From an uncultured Kocuria sp. (lineage in GTDB: Bacteria > Actinomycetota > Actinomycetes > Actinomycetales > Micrococcaceae): a stretch of DNA of 64,000 nt. The stretch lies in contig NZ_CANMRA010000012.1 of NCBI RefSeq assembly GCF_947500125.1, positions 1 to 64,000 of the forward strand. The letters are read 5' to 3'. Below are positions 44,557 through 53,394 of this stretch, one piece after another. The position numbers and the translations under genes were made by a program. The notes beneath the pieces are model-generated. The model was given only the letters and a program-made list of their open reading frames with translations. It made no database searches and was not told the DNA's origin. Position 1 is the first letter of the stretch. Every line of letters begins with the position of its first letter.

Positions 44557-45477
44557 TCAGAGGATCTGGCCGACCGGCAGCTTCTTCTCCGCCTGGAAGG
44601 CGTCCTCGGTGCGGCCCCGCGCCCAGTAGCCGGACAGCGAGACCTGGTCCCGCTCGAGCCTGCGGCGGGTGAACAGCTCCTCGCGCAGGGCCTTCATGAC
44701 CTCCCGCTCGCCGTGGGCGAAGACCTGCACACCCTCCGGGACCGCGGGCCACGAGGCCTCGCGCACGGCCCGCACCAGGGCCGGGTCCTCCCCGGGCCCG
44801 CCGTCCGCGCGGAACGCCCAGCGCACCGTCATGCCGGCCGGACCGGACACCGGCTGGACGTCGCGGGGCGAGTCCACCTCCAGGAGCACCTCGCCGTGCG
44901 CGGACGCCGGGAGGGCCTCCAGGACGGCGAGCGCGGCGGGGACCGCGGCGTCGTCGGCGGCGATCAGGGTCCATGCGGCGTCCGGGGAGGGCGTCCACCT
45001 GCCACCCGGGCCCAGGGCGATGATCCGGTCCCCGGGCTCGGCGCGGGCCGCCCACGGGCCGGCGTAGCCCTCGTCGCCGTGCAGCACGAAGTCCATCCAC
45101 AGCTCGTGCCGCTCGGGCACGTACCGGCGGATCGTGAGGTGGCGGGTGACGGGCTGCCGGTCGCCCGGAAGGGTCTCCTTGAGCTCCCAGTAGTCCGGGT
45201 TCGGGCCGGGCCCCGTGCCCGGGTCCGCCGCGGCCGGCCGGGCTGGGCCGGAGTGCTCCGTGCCGGTGTGCTCCGTGCCGGTGTGCTCCGTCCCAGGGTG
45301 GAGGAAGACGAGCTTGACGTACTTCTCCGGCGGGTCGATGTCCGCGTAGCGCTCGGGCTCGTCGAGGCCCAGGACCACCCGGACCATGGACGGGGACAGC
45401 TGTTCGCGGGAGCGCACCGTCAGGTTCAGCTGCGGTTTGCGGGGTCTGGCGGGCCGGGCCCCGGGGGTCGTCGTCAT
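44557..45477 (-). CDS. Siderophore-interacting protein (FAD-binding ferric-siderophore reductase type)
   Basis: 306 residues from ATG 45477. FAD-binding-9/SIP domain features: RHLTIRRYVPE (flavin-contacting Arg-x-Tyr motif), GPWAARAEPGDRIIALGPGG, and a C-terminal NAD-like half (AADDAAVPAALAVLEAL, VFAHGEREVMKALR, GYWARGRTEDA). The family reduces Fe(III)-siderophores in the cytoplasm to free iron. An insert of TEHTG repeats from a 15-bp DNA repeat lies at about residues 63-73. The ATG is 7 nt after a TAGGGT box, suggesting a leaderless transcript. IdeR, encoded at the far end of this window, is a possible controller, but no iron box was found. Confidence 0.88.
   Translation of the reverse strand: MTTTPGARPARPRKPQLNLTVRSREQLSPSMVRVVLGLDEPERYADIDPPEKYVKLVFLHPGTEHTGTEHTGTEHSGPARPAAADPGTGPGPNPDYWELKETLPGDRQPVTRHLTIRRYVPERHELWMDFVLHGDEGYAGPWAARAEPGDRIIALGPGGRWTPSPDAAWTLIAADDAAVPAALAVLEALPASAHGEVLLEVDSPRDVQPVSGPAGMTVRWAFRADGGPGEDPALVRAVREASWPAVPEGVQVFAHGEREVMKALREELFTRRRLERDQVSLSGYWARGRTEDAFQAEKKLPVGQIL
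45253..45297 (-). repeat. 15-bp coding repeat, three copies (HTGTE) in the SIP gene
   Basis: TGCTCCGTGCCGGTG is repeated head to tail three times, the last slightly changed. It inserts a His/Thr/Glu repeat in a loop between two beta strands. Confidence 0.75.
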
Positions 45478-45484
45478 GCCGCCC

Positions 45485-45490
45485 ACCCTA
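45485..45490 (-). promoter_or_regulatory. Leaderless -10 box (TAGGGT) of the SIP gene
   Basis: TAGGGT on the minus strand ends 7 nt before the ATG at 45477, the same spacing as for the RpiR-type gene. Confidence 0.45.
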
Positions 45491-45515
45491 ACGGAGGCCT
45501 CACCGGGCACCGGGG

Positions 45516-46193
45516 TCACAGCCGCCAGTCGACGGGCTCGGCTCCCTGCTGCTCCAGGAGCTGGTTGGTGCGGGAGAACGGCCGGGAGCCGAAGAAGCCC
45601 CGGGACGCGGACAGCGGGGACGGGTGCGCGGACTCGACCGTGGGGAAGCCGTCCAGCCACGCGGCGGTGCTGCGGGCGTCGCGCCCCCACAGGATCGCCA
45701 CGAGCGGGGTCCCGCGGGCGGCGAGGACCTGGATGGCGCGCTCCGTGACCGTCTCCCAGCCCTTGCCGCGGTGCGACGCGGGGGCGCCCTCGCGAACGGT
45801 GAGGACCCGGTTCAGGAGCATCACACCCTGTCGCGACCACGCGGAGAGGTCCCCGTGCTCGGGCGGGTCGATGCCGAGGTCCTCCTGCAGCTCCTTGTAG
45901 ATGTTCTGCAGGGAGCGCGGCACGGGGCGCACGTGGGGCTGCACGGAGAAGGACAGGCCCATGGCGTGGCCGGGCGTGGGGTAGGGGTCCTGGCCGACGA
46001 CCAGCACCCTGACCTGCTCCAGCGGATCCTGGAACGCCCGCAGGACCGCCGCGCCCTCCGGGAGCGTGCGGTGCCCGTCGGCGTGCTCCTCGCGCAGGAA
46101 CCGGCCCATCTGCCGGATCTGCGGTTCCACCGGGGCCAGGGCCTCCGCCCAGTCGGGGGCCATGATCCTGTCCAGGGGCTGGGGCTCGCTCAC
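45516..46193 (-). CDS. ung: Uracil-DNA glycosylase, family 1
   Basis: 225 residues from GTG 46193, with GAGGAGC upstream. [22 protein letters not shown] holds the catalytic Asp69 in the water-activating loop, and [21 protein letters not shown] is the DNA-intercalation motif with its His. It removes uracil from DNA to start base excision repair, relevant in a GC-rich genome where cytosine deamination is frequent. Length matches E. coli Ung. A 25-residue Pro/Ala upstream extension of the frame is not used. Confidence 0.95.
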   Translation of the reverse strand: MSEPQPLDRIMAPDWAEALAPVEPQIRQMGRFLREEHADGHRTLPEGAAVLRAFQDPLEQVRVLVVGQDPYPTPGHAMGLSFSVQPHVRPVPRSLQNIYKELQEDLGIDPPEHGDLSAWSRQGVMLLNRVLTVREGAPASHRGKGWETVTERAIQVLAARGTPLVAILWGRDARSTAAWLDGFPTVESAHPSPLSASRGFFGSRPFSRTNQLLEQQGAEPVDWRL

Positions 46194-46269
46194 GGTGCTC
46201 CTCGCTGCGGGTGTCGGTGGGGATGACGGTGCGGGTGTCGGTGCGGAGGCTGGTGTGCCGGGCTCCACT

Positions 46270-47397
46270 CTAGGCCGGGCCCGCGTCGTCGCCGGCCGGG
46301 GCGGCCTCCCGCGGAGCGGTGCCCGGGGCAGCGGTGCCCCGGGGGTCGGGGCCGGAGTGCCGACGGCGCAGCGCGCGGCCCTCCTCGACCAGCTCCTGCT
46401 CCCTCGCCTGCAGCCGCCGGACGCCGCGGAGGTCCCGCGGCGGCAGCCGCAGGTTCTCCTCGGCCTCGATCCCCGCCTGGAGCTGGCGGCCGCGCTCGAT
46501 CTCCGCGTTGAGCTCCGCCCCGGCGAGCAGCACGATGTTCATGATCCAGAGCCACAGCAGCAGGACGATGACGCCGCCGATGGCGCCGTAGGTGGCGTTG
46601 TAGTTGTTGAAGTTGGACACGTAGAAGCTGAACCCGGTGGTGGCGGCGACCATGACCAGGATGGCGACGACCGAGCCGATGCTGAGCCACCGGAACCTCG
46701 GCTGCCGGATGTTCGGGGTGGCGTAGTACAGCAGGGCGATCATGAAGACGAGCAGCATCAGCAGGGCCGGGATCCGGGCGGCCTGCCAGAGCTGGAGGGC
46801 CGCCCCGCCCAGGCCGATCAGCCCGCCGAGGCCCTCGGCGACCGGCCCGGAGAGCAGCAGGAGGAGCATCATGCCCACCACCAGGACCACCAGGGAGAGG
46901 GTCACCCCGATCATCAGGGGGTAGAGCTTCCAGACGGGGCGCCCCTCCTCGACCTCGTAGATCCGGTTCATGGACCGCCCGAAGGACCGCACGTAGCCCG
47001 AGGCCGTCCAGAGCGCGCCGACCAGGCCGGTGACCAGCGCCAGGCCCGCCGACGGGAAGGCGGTGAGCTCGCTGATTGGCCCCTCGAGCACGGCCACGGC
47101 CCCCTCGGGGACGCCGAACTCGTCCAGCAGGCGCAGCAGCGTTCTGGTGGTCGCCTCGGCCTGGCCGACGACGCCGAGCGTCGACACCACCGTGAGCAGC
47201 CCCGGGAAGACAGAGAGCACGGCGAAGAACGTCATCACCGCCGCCGAGTCCGTGCACTCGTCGCGGCGGAACTCGTGGACCGACCGGCGCAGGATGTAGC
47301 CCCACGAGGGTTTCGTGATCTGCGCCGGCGACGAGGGCTTGTCCGCGCTGTCCGGGTCCGCCCCGGGATCGCCCGTGGGGTGAGGGTCGGCTGCCAT
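46270..47397 (-). CDS. YihY/BrkB-family inner membrane protein
   Basis: 375 residues. About six membrane helices fill 50-310, starting with the family segment [22 protein letters not shown], and later [26 protein letters not shown], the YihY/BrkB end motif. The N- and C-terminal 45-60 residues are charged and soluble. Family members were first called ribonuclease BN in error; the true function is unknown, with proposals in transport or resistance to host defence. The gene lies 76 nt upstream of ung on the same strand. Confidence 0.88.
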   Translation of the reverse strand: MAADPHPTGDPGADPDSADKPSSPAQITKPSWGYILRRSVHEFRRDECTDSAAVMTFFAVLSVFPGLLTVVSTLGVVGQAEATTRTLLRLLDEFGVPEGAVAVLEGPISELTAFPSAGLALVTGLVGALWTASGYVRSFGRSMNRIYEVEEGRPVWKLYPLMIGVTLSLVVLVVGMMLLLLLSGPVAEGLGGLIGLGGAALQLWQAARIPALLMLLVFMIALLYYATPNIRQPRFRWLSIGSVVAILVMVAATTGFSFYVSNFNNYNATYGAIGGVIVLLLWLWIMNIVLLAGAELNAEIERGRQLQAGIEAEENLRLPPRDLRGVRRLQAREQELVEEGRALRRRHSGPDPRGTAAPGTAPREAAPAGDDAGPA

Positions 47398-47496
47398 GGG
47401 GCTCCTCCGCGTGGTCGGCTGCGGGTCAGGATACCGGGGCCGTCACCGTCCCCGCCCGTTCCGTCCGAGGGCGGGCGGGAGCGGCGGCGGACTGGT

Positions 47497-47502
47497 TAGA
47501 GT
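47497..47502 (+). promoter_or_regulatory. Leaderless -10 box (TAGAGT) of the 47.5-kb SDR operon
   Basis: TAGAGT ends 6 nt before the ATG at 47509 with no ribosome site between. Confidence 0.45.
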
Positions 47503-47508
47503 GGGCGC

Positions 47509-48216
47509 ATGAGCGCTTCCCCCACCGAGACCCGACCCCGCGCCGTCGTCACCGGGGCCACCGGAGGCATCGGCCGCGCGTGCGTGGTGGACCTCGCCCG
47601 CGACCACGACGTCCTGGCACTGGGCCGCGACGCCGGCCGGCTGGCCGAGCTCGCCGACCTCCCGCACGTCACCGTCCGCGCCGCCGACCTGACCGACGTC
47701 GCGGCGCTGCCCGCCGTGGTCGCGGACCTCGACCGGGTCGACGTCCTCGTGCACTCGGCGGCCGTCGCGGGACGCACCACCGTGGAGGCCGCCTCCGTGG
47801 CGGACTGGCGGGCGCAGCTCGAGCTCAACGTGGTGGTCCCCGCGGAGCTGACCCGGCTCCTGCTGCCCGCCCTGCGGGCCGCCCGGGGCAAGGTCGTGTT
47901 CCTCAACTCCGGCTCGGGACTCACCGCCCGCGCCGGGGACGCCGTCTACGCGGCCTCGAAGTTCGCCCTGCGCGCGCTCGCCGACTCGCTCCGCCAGGAG
48001 GTCGAGGCCGACGGGATCGTGGTCAGCTCGGTGCACCCCGGTCCCGTGGACACGCAGATGCAGCGCGACATCCAGGCGAGCCTGGGCAACGAGTACGTCC
48101 CGGAGCGCTACATCCGTCCGGAGTCGGTGGCCGCGGCGGTGCGCGCCGTCGTGGACGCGGGCGAGGACGCGCAGCTGACGACCGTCTCCGTGCGGCCGCG
48201 GGCCCAGTCGCGGTGA
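47509..48216 (+). CDS. SDR-family oxidoreductase
   Basis: 235 residues. AVVTGATGGIGRA is the dinucleotide loop, LVHSAAVAG replaces NNAG, and the catalytic Ser with YAASK (YxxxK) is at about 145-155. It is a small classical SDR of the type often annotated as SDR family oxidoreductase with unknown substrate. The final GTGA overlaps the start of the DUF3263 gene, so the two are coupled, a common pairing in Micrococcaceae. The ATG follows a leaderless -10 box. Confidence 0.85.
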   Translation: MSASPTETRPRAVVTGATGGIGRACVVDLARDHDVLALGRDAGRLAELADLPHVTVRAADLTDVAALPAVVADLDRVDVLVHSAAVAGRTTVEAASVADWRAQLELNVVVPAELTRLLLPALRAARGKVVFLNSGSGLTARAGDAVYAASKFALRALADSLRQEVEADGIVVSSVHPGPVDTQMQRDIQASLGNEYVPERYIRPESVAAAVRAVVDAGEDAQLTTVSVRPRAQSR

Positions 48217-48659
48217 CCGGCGAGAACGACGCCCCCGGCGACGATGTGCCGGACGACGCCGTGCCCGAGGACGCCGTGCCCGAGGGCGCCGTGCCCGGCG
48301 ACGATGTGCCGGACGACATGGCGCCTGCGGACGTCGTGCCCGGCGACCACGAACCCGGTGGCGACGCACCCCGCGCGGAGCCGGTGCCGGACAGGGACGC
48401 CGCGGCCGGCCGGGAGCCGGACGGGGAACCGTCCGACGACGGCACCGGCCTGGGCGCCGTCGACCGCGAGATCCTGGCCCTCGAGAACCTGCAGTGGAAG
48501 TACCAGGGGGCGAAGGAGATGGAGATCCGCCGCCGCCTTAACCTCTCGCCCACCCACTACTACCAGCGGCTCAACGTCCTGATCGACACCCGCGCCGCCC
48601 TCGAGCACGACCCGATGCTCGTGGCGCGGCTGCGCCGGCAGCGAGGAGATCGGGGATGA
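48213..48659 (+). CDS. DUF3263 domain protein with a repetitive acidic N-terminus
   Basis: 148 residues from GTG, overlapping the SDR stop by 4 nt. Residues about 85-148 (VDREILALENLQWKYQGAKE, then LSPTHYYQRLNVLIDTRAAL) form DUF3263, a small helix-turn-helix-like actinobacterial domain, possibly DNA-binding. The first 80 residues are an acidic low-complexity tail with VPDD/VPED-type repeats from a 15-bp DNA repeat. Its ATGA overlaps the next small gene. Function is unknown. Confidence 0.82.
   Translation: MTGENDAPGDDVPDDAVPEDAVPEGAVPGDDVPDDMAPADVVPGDHEPGGDAPRAEPVPDRDAAAGREPDGEPSDDGTGLGAVDREILALENLQWKYQGAKEMEIRRRLNLSPTHYYQRLNVLIDTRAALEHDPMLVARLRRQRGDRG
48243..48317 (+). repeat. 15-bp coding repeat, five copies (DDVPD/AVPED)
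   Basis: GCCGTGCCCGAGGAC-type units are tandem between two GATGTGCCGGACGAC units. They encode the Asp/Val/Pro tail of the DUF3263 protein and keep frame. Confidence 0.75.
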
Positions 48660-48874
48660 CCCAGTACCCGCACGACGAGTTCGACGACGTCCCCGAGGAC
48701 GGCCTTCGCCAGGGCGCCCACCGCGGCCTCCGACCGACCGTCCGGGTGGGCGCCCGGGAGCTCACCGCCATCGTCCTGGCCGGAGTGCTGACCCTCGGCG
48801 TCGGGGTGTTCTCGTTCCTCAACGCCCCCGGTGACGGCCCCCCGGCGACCGGAACCACCGCCCCGAGCCCCTGA
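48656..48874 (+). CDS. Short one-TM protein, likely truncated LytR_C-type gene
   Basis: 72 residues, ATG overlapping the DUF3263 stop by 4 nt. The N-terminus YPHDEFDDVPEDGLRQGAHR is the start seen in Micrococcaceae LytR C-terminal-domain proteins that commonly follow DUF3263 genes, and one membrane helix (ELTAIVLAGVLTLGVGVFSFL) follows. The frame stops after a Pro/Thr-rich stretch, and the extracellular LytR_C domain is missing. No other frame downstream restores it; a 16-bp repeat array replaces that region. It may be a remnant or a minimal membrane protein. Confidence 0.65.
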   Translation: MTQYPHDEFDDVPEDGLRQGAHRGLRPTVRVGARELTAIVLAGVLTLGVGVFSFLNAPGDGPPATGTTAPSP

Positions 48875-48906
48875 CCCCACCCTCTGCCGAGCCGACCCGG
48901 CCCCGG

Positions 48907-48979
48907 CGCCACCGAACCCTGACGCCACAGACCCTGACGCCACCGAACCCCGACGACACCGAACTCCGACGCCACCGGA
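48907..48979 (+). repeat. 16-bp tandem repeat, four to five units
   Basis: CGCCACCGAACCCTGA and variants (one of 15 bp) are repeated between the short membrane protein stop and the GNAT ribosome site. The units contain TGA in one frame, so the array ends any read-through. Confidence 0.7.
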
Positions 48980-48989
48980 AGGAACCGCC

Positions 48990-49589
48990 GTGCAGATCGA
49001 AGGAAGCAGAGTTCGCCTCCGCGACTGGACCGAGGAGGACCTCGCTGCCTACGAGACGTGGATCATGCCGCCCGCCGGCGGCGGCGAGCACGAGTGGCAG
49101 CGCACGGACGGCCCCTTCTACCCGAACTTCACCGCCGAGGGCGCCCAGCGCTGGCTGGGCACCCTCCGGGAGCACGTGGCGGCGGGGGACTGGCCGGACC
49201 CGCGCGAGACGATGGTCATCGCCGACGCCGCCGACGACCGGTTCATCGGGCAGGTCTCCTGGTACTGGTCGGAGAAGCCCACGGAGGACCCCGGGGACGG
49301 CACGCACCTGCTGCCGCTGCGCTCCCTGGGCATCACCGTGTACTCCCCGGAGCACTGGAGCGGCGGCTACGGCACCGAGGCCCTGCGCCTGTGGATCGAC
49401 CACCTCTTCGCCCGCTCCGACTCCCACCGGCTCGATCTCGAGACGTGGAGCGGCAACGTGGGCATGTGCCGGGTCGCGGTGAAGCTGGGCTTCACGGAGG
49501 AGGCCAGGATCCGCCGGGCCCGCAAGGTCCGCGGCGAGTACTACGACCGCATGCTCTACGGCGTGCTCCGCGAGGAGTGGCAGGGCTGA
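48990..49589 (+). CDS. GNAT-family N-acetyltransferase
   Basis: 199 residues from GTG 48990, with GGAAGGAA 6 nt upstream. A RimJ/RimL-like GNAT fold: VRLRDWTEEDLAAYETW at the start, GITVYSPEHWSGGYGTEALRLWIDHLF as the acetyl-CoA loop region, and LDLETWSGNVGMCRVAVKLGFTEEARIRRARKVRGEYYDRMLYGVL at the end. It acetylates an amine of unknown identity. The groEL control region lies just downstream. Confidence 0.85.
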   Translation: MQIEGSRVRLRDWTEEDLAAYETWIMPPAGGGEHEWQRTDGPFYPNFTAEGAQRWLGTLREHVAAGDWPDPRETMVIADAADDRFIGQVSWYWSEKPTEDPGDGTHLLPLRSLGITVYSPEHWSGGYGTEALRLWIDHLFARSDSHRLDLETWSGNVGMCRVAVKLGFTEEARIRRARKVRGEYYDRMLYGVLREEWQG

Positions 49590-49607
49590 GCGGAATCCGC
49601 TCAGGGG

Positions 49608-49634
49608 TTTGCACTCTCCGGGGACGAGTGCCAA
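49608..49634. promoter_or_regulatory. CIRCE operator 1 upstream of groEL
   Basis: TTTGCACTC-N9-GAGTGCCAA, the HrcA-binding inverted repeat with one mismatch between arms. The TTGCAC part may double as the -35 box. Confidence 0.85.
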
Positions 49635-49642
49635 GATTGCGA

Positions 49643-49669
49643 TTAGCACTCAGTCGTGTGGACTGCTAA
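49643..49669. promoter_or_regulatory. CIRCE operator 2 upstream of groEL
   Basis: TTAGCACTC-N9-GACTGCTAA, one mismatch from the consensus, starting 35 nt after the first. Two CIRCE sites imply tight HrcA repression and heat induction. Confidence 0.88.
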
Positions 49670-49716
49670 TGGCTCGGTCCCCGGCCCGACCCGGGCAGCC
49701 ACCGGCACAGGAGTGA

Positions 49717-51471
<1,755 letters not shown>

Positions 51472-51512
51472 TCGACGGCTGACCCGTCGAGCGTGCCCAG
51501 CACGCATCCGGC

Positions 51513-51548
51513 ACGGGCCGGGCGCCTCGGAAGAGGTGCCCGGCCCGT
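51513..51548. terminator. Terminator of groEL, 16-bp stem
   Basis: ACGGGCCGGGCGCCTC pairs with GAGGTGCCCGGCCCGT over GGAA, with one G-T wobble pair. Confidence 0.8.
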
Positions 51549-51623
51549 CGTCGTCCCCGCCCCCGGTGCCGCGGCGCCGGAAGTGGTGTTCAATCGTAGG
51601 GACCAGCTGCCGGAGGAGGAGCC

Positions 51624-52331
51624 GTGGTCGTCGTCGTGTGGGACGCGGTTCCCGTCCAGGTCGCGCTCGTGCTCATCGCCTTCGGGCTCACGTCGCTGGT
51701 GGGCCTCGAGCGGAGGCTGCGGCGCAAGAGCGCCGGACTGCGCACGCACGCCCTCGTCGGCACCGGCGCGGCGGTCTTCACCCTCGTGTCCGCCTACGGC
51801 TTCGGCGCCCTGCCCGGCATCGACGCCGGGCCCGACCCGTCCCGTGTGGCGGCCCAGATCATCACGGGCATCGGCTTCCTGGGCGCGGGCGTGATCTTCA
51901 CGAACCGGGACGTGGTGCACGGCCTGACCACGGCCGCGAGCATCTGGCTCTCCGCCGCCATCGGCATGGCCTGCGGGGCCGGGCTCGTGCCGCTCGCCGT
52001 CGTCGCCACGGGACTGCACTTCGTCTCCGCGCTCCTGCTGACCCCGATCTCCCACCGCCTCCCGGGGATGCTGGCCCCGCAGGGCCTCCGTCTGCGCTAC
52101 GAGGACGGGCACGGCGTGCTGCGGGAGGTCCTCACGGTCGTCGACGAGCTGCAGCTGAGCGCCTCGGTGGTCTCGAGCCGGACGGTCGAGGGGCCCGGGG
52201 GAGCCGAGGTGGAGCTGCTCCTGCGGCTCGACGGCAAGACGGACCTGCGCACGGCGGCCGTGCAGCTGTCGAAGGTCGCCGGGGTGCGCGACGTCGCCCA
52301 GCAGCAGCTCGAGCAGGAGCCCGGCGACTGA
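51624..52331 (+). CDS. MgtC/SapB-family membrane protein
   Basis: 235 residues from GTG 51624, with GGAGGAGGA upstream. Four or five N-terminal membrane helices (about 8-140) include GLERRLRRKSAGLRTHALVGTGAAVF and GIGFLGAGVIFTNRDVVHGLTTAASIWLSAAIG, the MgtC signature. A soluble ACT-like domain (about 150-235) follows. The family is linked to growth in low magnesium and to survival inside hosts, via control of the ATP synthase or membrane potential. No magnesium transporter or riboswitch is visible here. Confidence 0.88.
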   Translation: MVVVVWDAVPVQVALVLIAFGLTSLVGLERRLRRKSAGLRTHALVGTGAAVFTLVSAYGFGALPGIDAGPDPSRVAAQIITGIGFLGAGVIFTNRDVVHGLTTAASIWLSAAIGMACGAGLVPLAVVATGLHFVSALLLTPISHRLPGMLAPQGLRLRYEDGHGVLREVLTVVDELQLSASVVSSRTVEGPGGAEVELLLRLDGKTDLRTAAVQLSKVAGVRDVAQQQLEQEPGD

Positions 52332-52392
52332 GCCCGCGGCCCGCCCGGGTCCGTGGCGCACCGGGTCCGGGCGCCGTGAAAAGATGGGTGCC

Positions 52393-53385
52393 ATGACGAT
52401 CACTGCTGCCGCCGACGGCTCCGCGCTGGGCAATCCCGGGCCCGCGGGATGGGCCTGGTACATCGACGACAACACCTGGCGGGCCGGCGGATGGCCGCAC
52501 GGCACCAACAACATGGGCGAGCTCAAGGCCGTGCTGGACCTGCTCGAGGCCACGGCCCACCGCCCCGACGAGTCCCTGCGGGTGCTGTGCGACAGCCAGT
52601 ACGTCATCAACTCGATCACGAAGTGGATGCCCGGCTGGAAGAAGAAGGGCTGGAAGAAGAAGGACGGCAAGCCCGTCCTCAACGTGGAGCTCATGAAGGC
52701 CCTGGACGCCGCGATGGCGGGGCGGGACGTGCACTTCGAGTGGGTCAAGGGCCACGCCGGCCACGAGCTCAACGAGGCGGCCGACTCCCGCGCCCGCGCG
52801 GTGGCCACCGCGTTCCAGACCGGGCGCCCCGCGCCCGAGGGGCCCGGCTTCGACGGCGCCGCCCGGCGCCCGGACGCGACGAGCCCCCGGCCCCCGGCCC
52901 CGCGGCCGGTGGAGGGGCCCGCGGACGGGGCGGTGGAGGCCCACGACCCCGACGCGCTCGAGGACCGCCACGACCCCGACCTGCTGAGCGAGCTGCTCGC
53001 CCACGAGGAGGAGCTGGCCCGCGGCCGGACGGCGGGGGAGACCGTCCAGGCCCTCGAGCGGGACCTGCTGCGCCCGGAGGTCAGGGCGGACCCGGGCCGG
53101 CTGGGCCAGCTGCTGCACGAGGGCTTCGCCGAGGTCGGTGCCTCGGGATCGTGGCGGTCCCGGCAGGACGTCCTCGACCGGCTGCCCCGCGAACCGTCCC
53201 CCGGCGCGGTGGACGTGCACGTGCTCACGACCACCGAGCTCGGCCCCGCGGCCGTGCACCTCGTCTACCGGCTCACGGCGGGGGACCGCACGAGCCTGCG
53301 CAGCTCCCTGTGGGTCCGGGAGGACTCCCGCAACGAGCTGGGTCCCTGGCAGCTGCGCTTCCACCAGGGCACCTACGAGTCCTGA
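52393..53385 (+). CDS. Ribonuclease HI-like domain fused to an NTF2/DUF4440-like domain
   Basis: 330 residues from ATG 52393. The N-terminal 140 residues are an RNase H fold with catalytic Asp8, Glu43, Asp67 and Asp131 all present (AAADGSALGNPGPAGWAWY, NNMGELKAV, CDSQYV, EAADSRAR), plus a Lys/Trp-rich basic loop. It cuts the RNA strand of RNA-DNA hybrids. A Pro/Asp-rich linker leads to a C-terminal domain (about 215-330: LEQLLHEGF-type helix, VHLVYRLTA, SLWVREDS, WQLRFHQGTY) of the NTF2-like DUF4440 type. The role of the second domain is unknown. Confidence 0.83.
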   Translation: MTITAAADGSALGNPGPAGWAWYIDDNTWRAGGWPHGTNNMGELKAVLDLLEATAHRPDESLRVLCDSQYVINSITKWMPGWKKKGWKKKDGKPVLNVELMKALDAAMAGRDVHFEWVKGHAGHELNEAADSRARAVATAFQTGRPAPEGPGFDGAARRPDATSPRPPAPRPVEGPADGAVEAHDPDALEDRHDPDLLSELLAHEEELARGRTAGETVQALERDLLRPEVRADPGRLGQLLHEGFAEVGASGSWRSRQDVLDRLPREPSPGAVDVHVLTTTELGPAAVHLVYRLTAGDRTSLRSSLWVREDSRNELGPWQLRFHQGTYES

Positions 53386-53394
53386 CGGGCCCGG

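Noticed and set aside
44557..45840. 427-residue version of the siderophore-interacting protein
   Set aside because: The extra N-terminus is the reverse of ung sequence and the family starts near MTTTPGARPARP, right after a -10 box.
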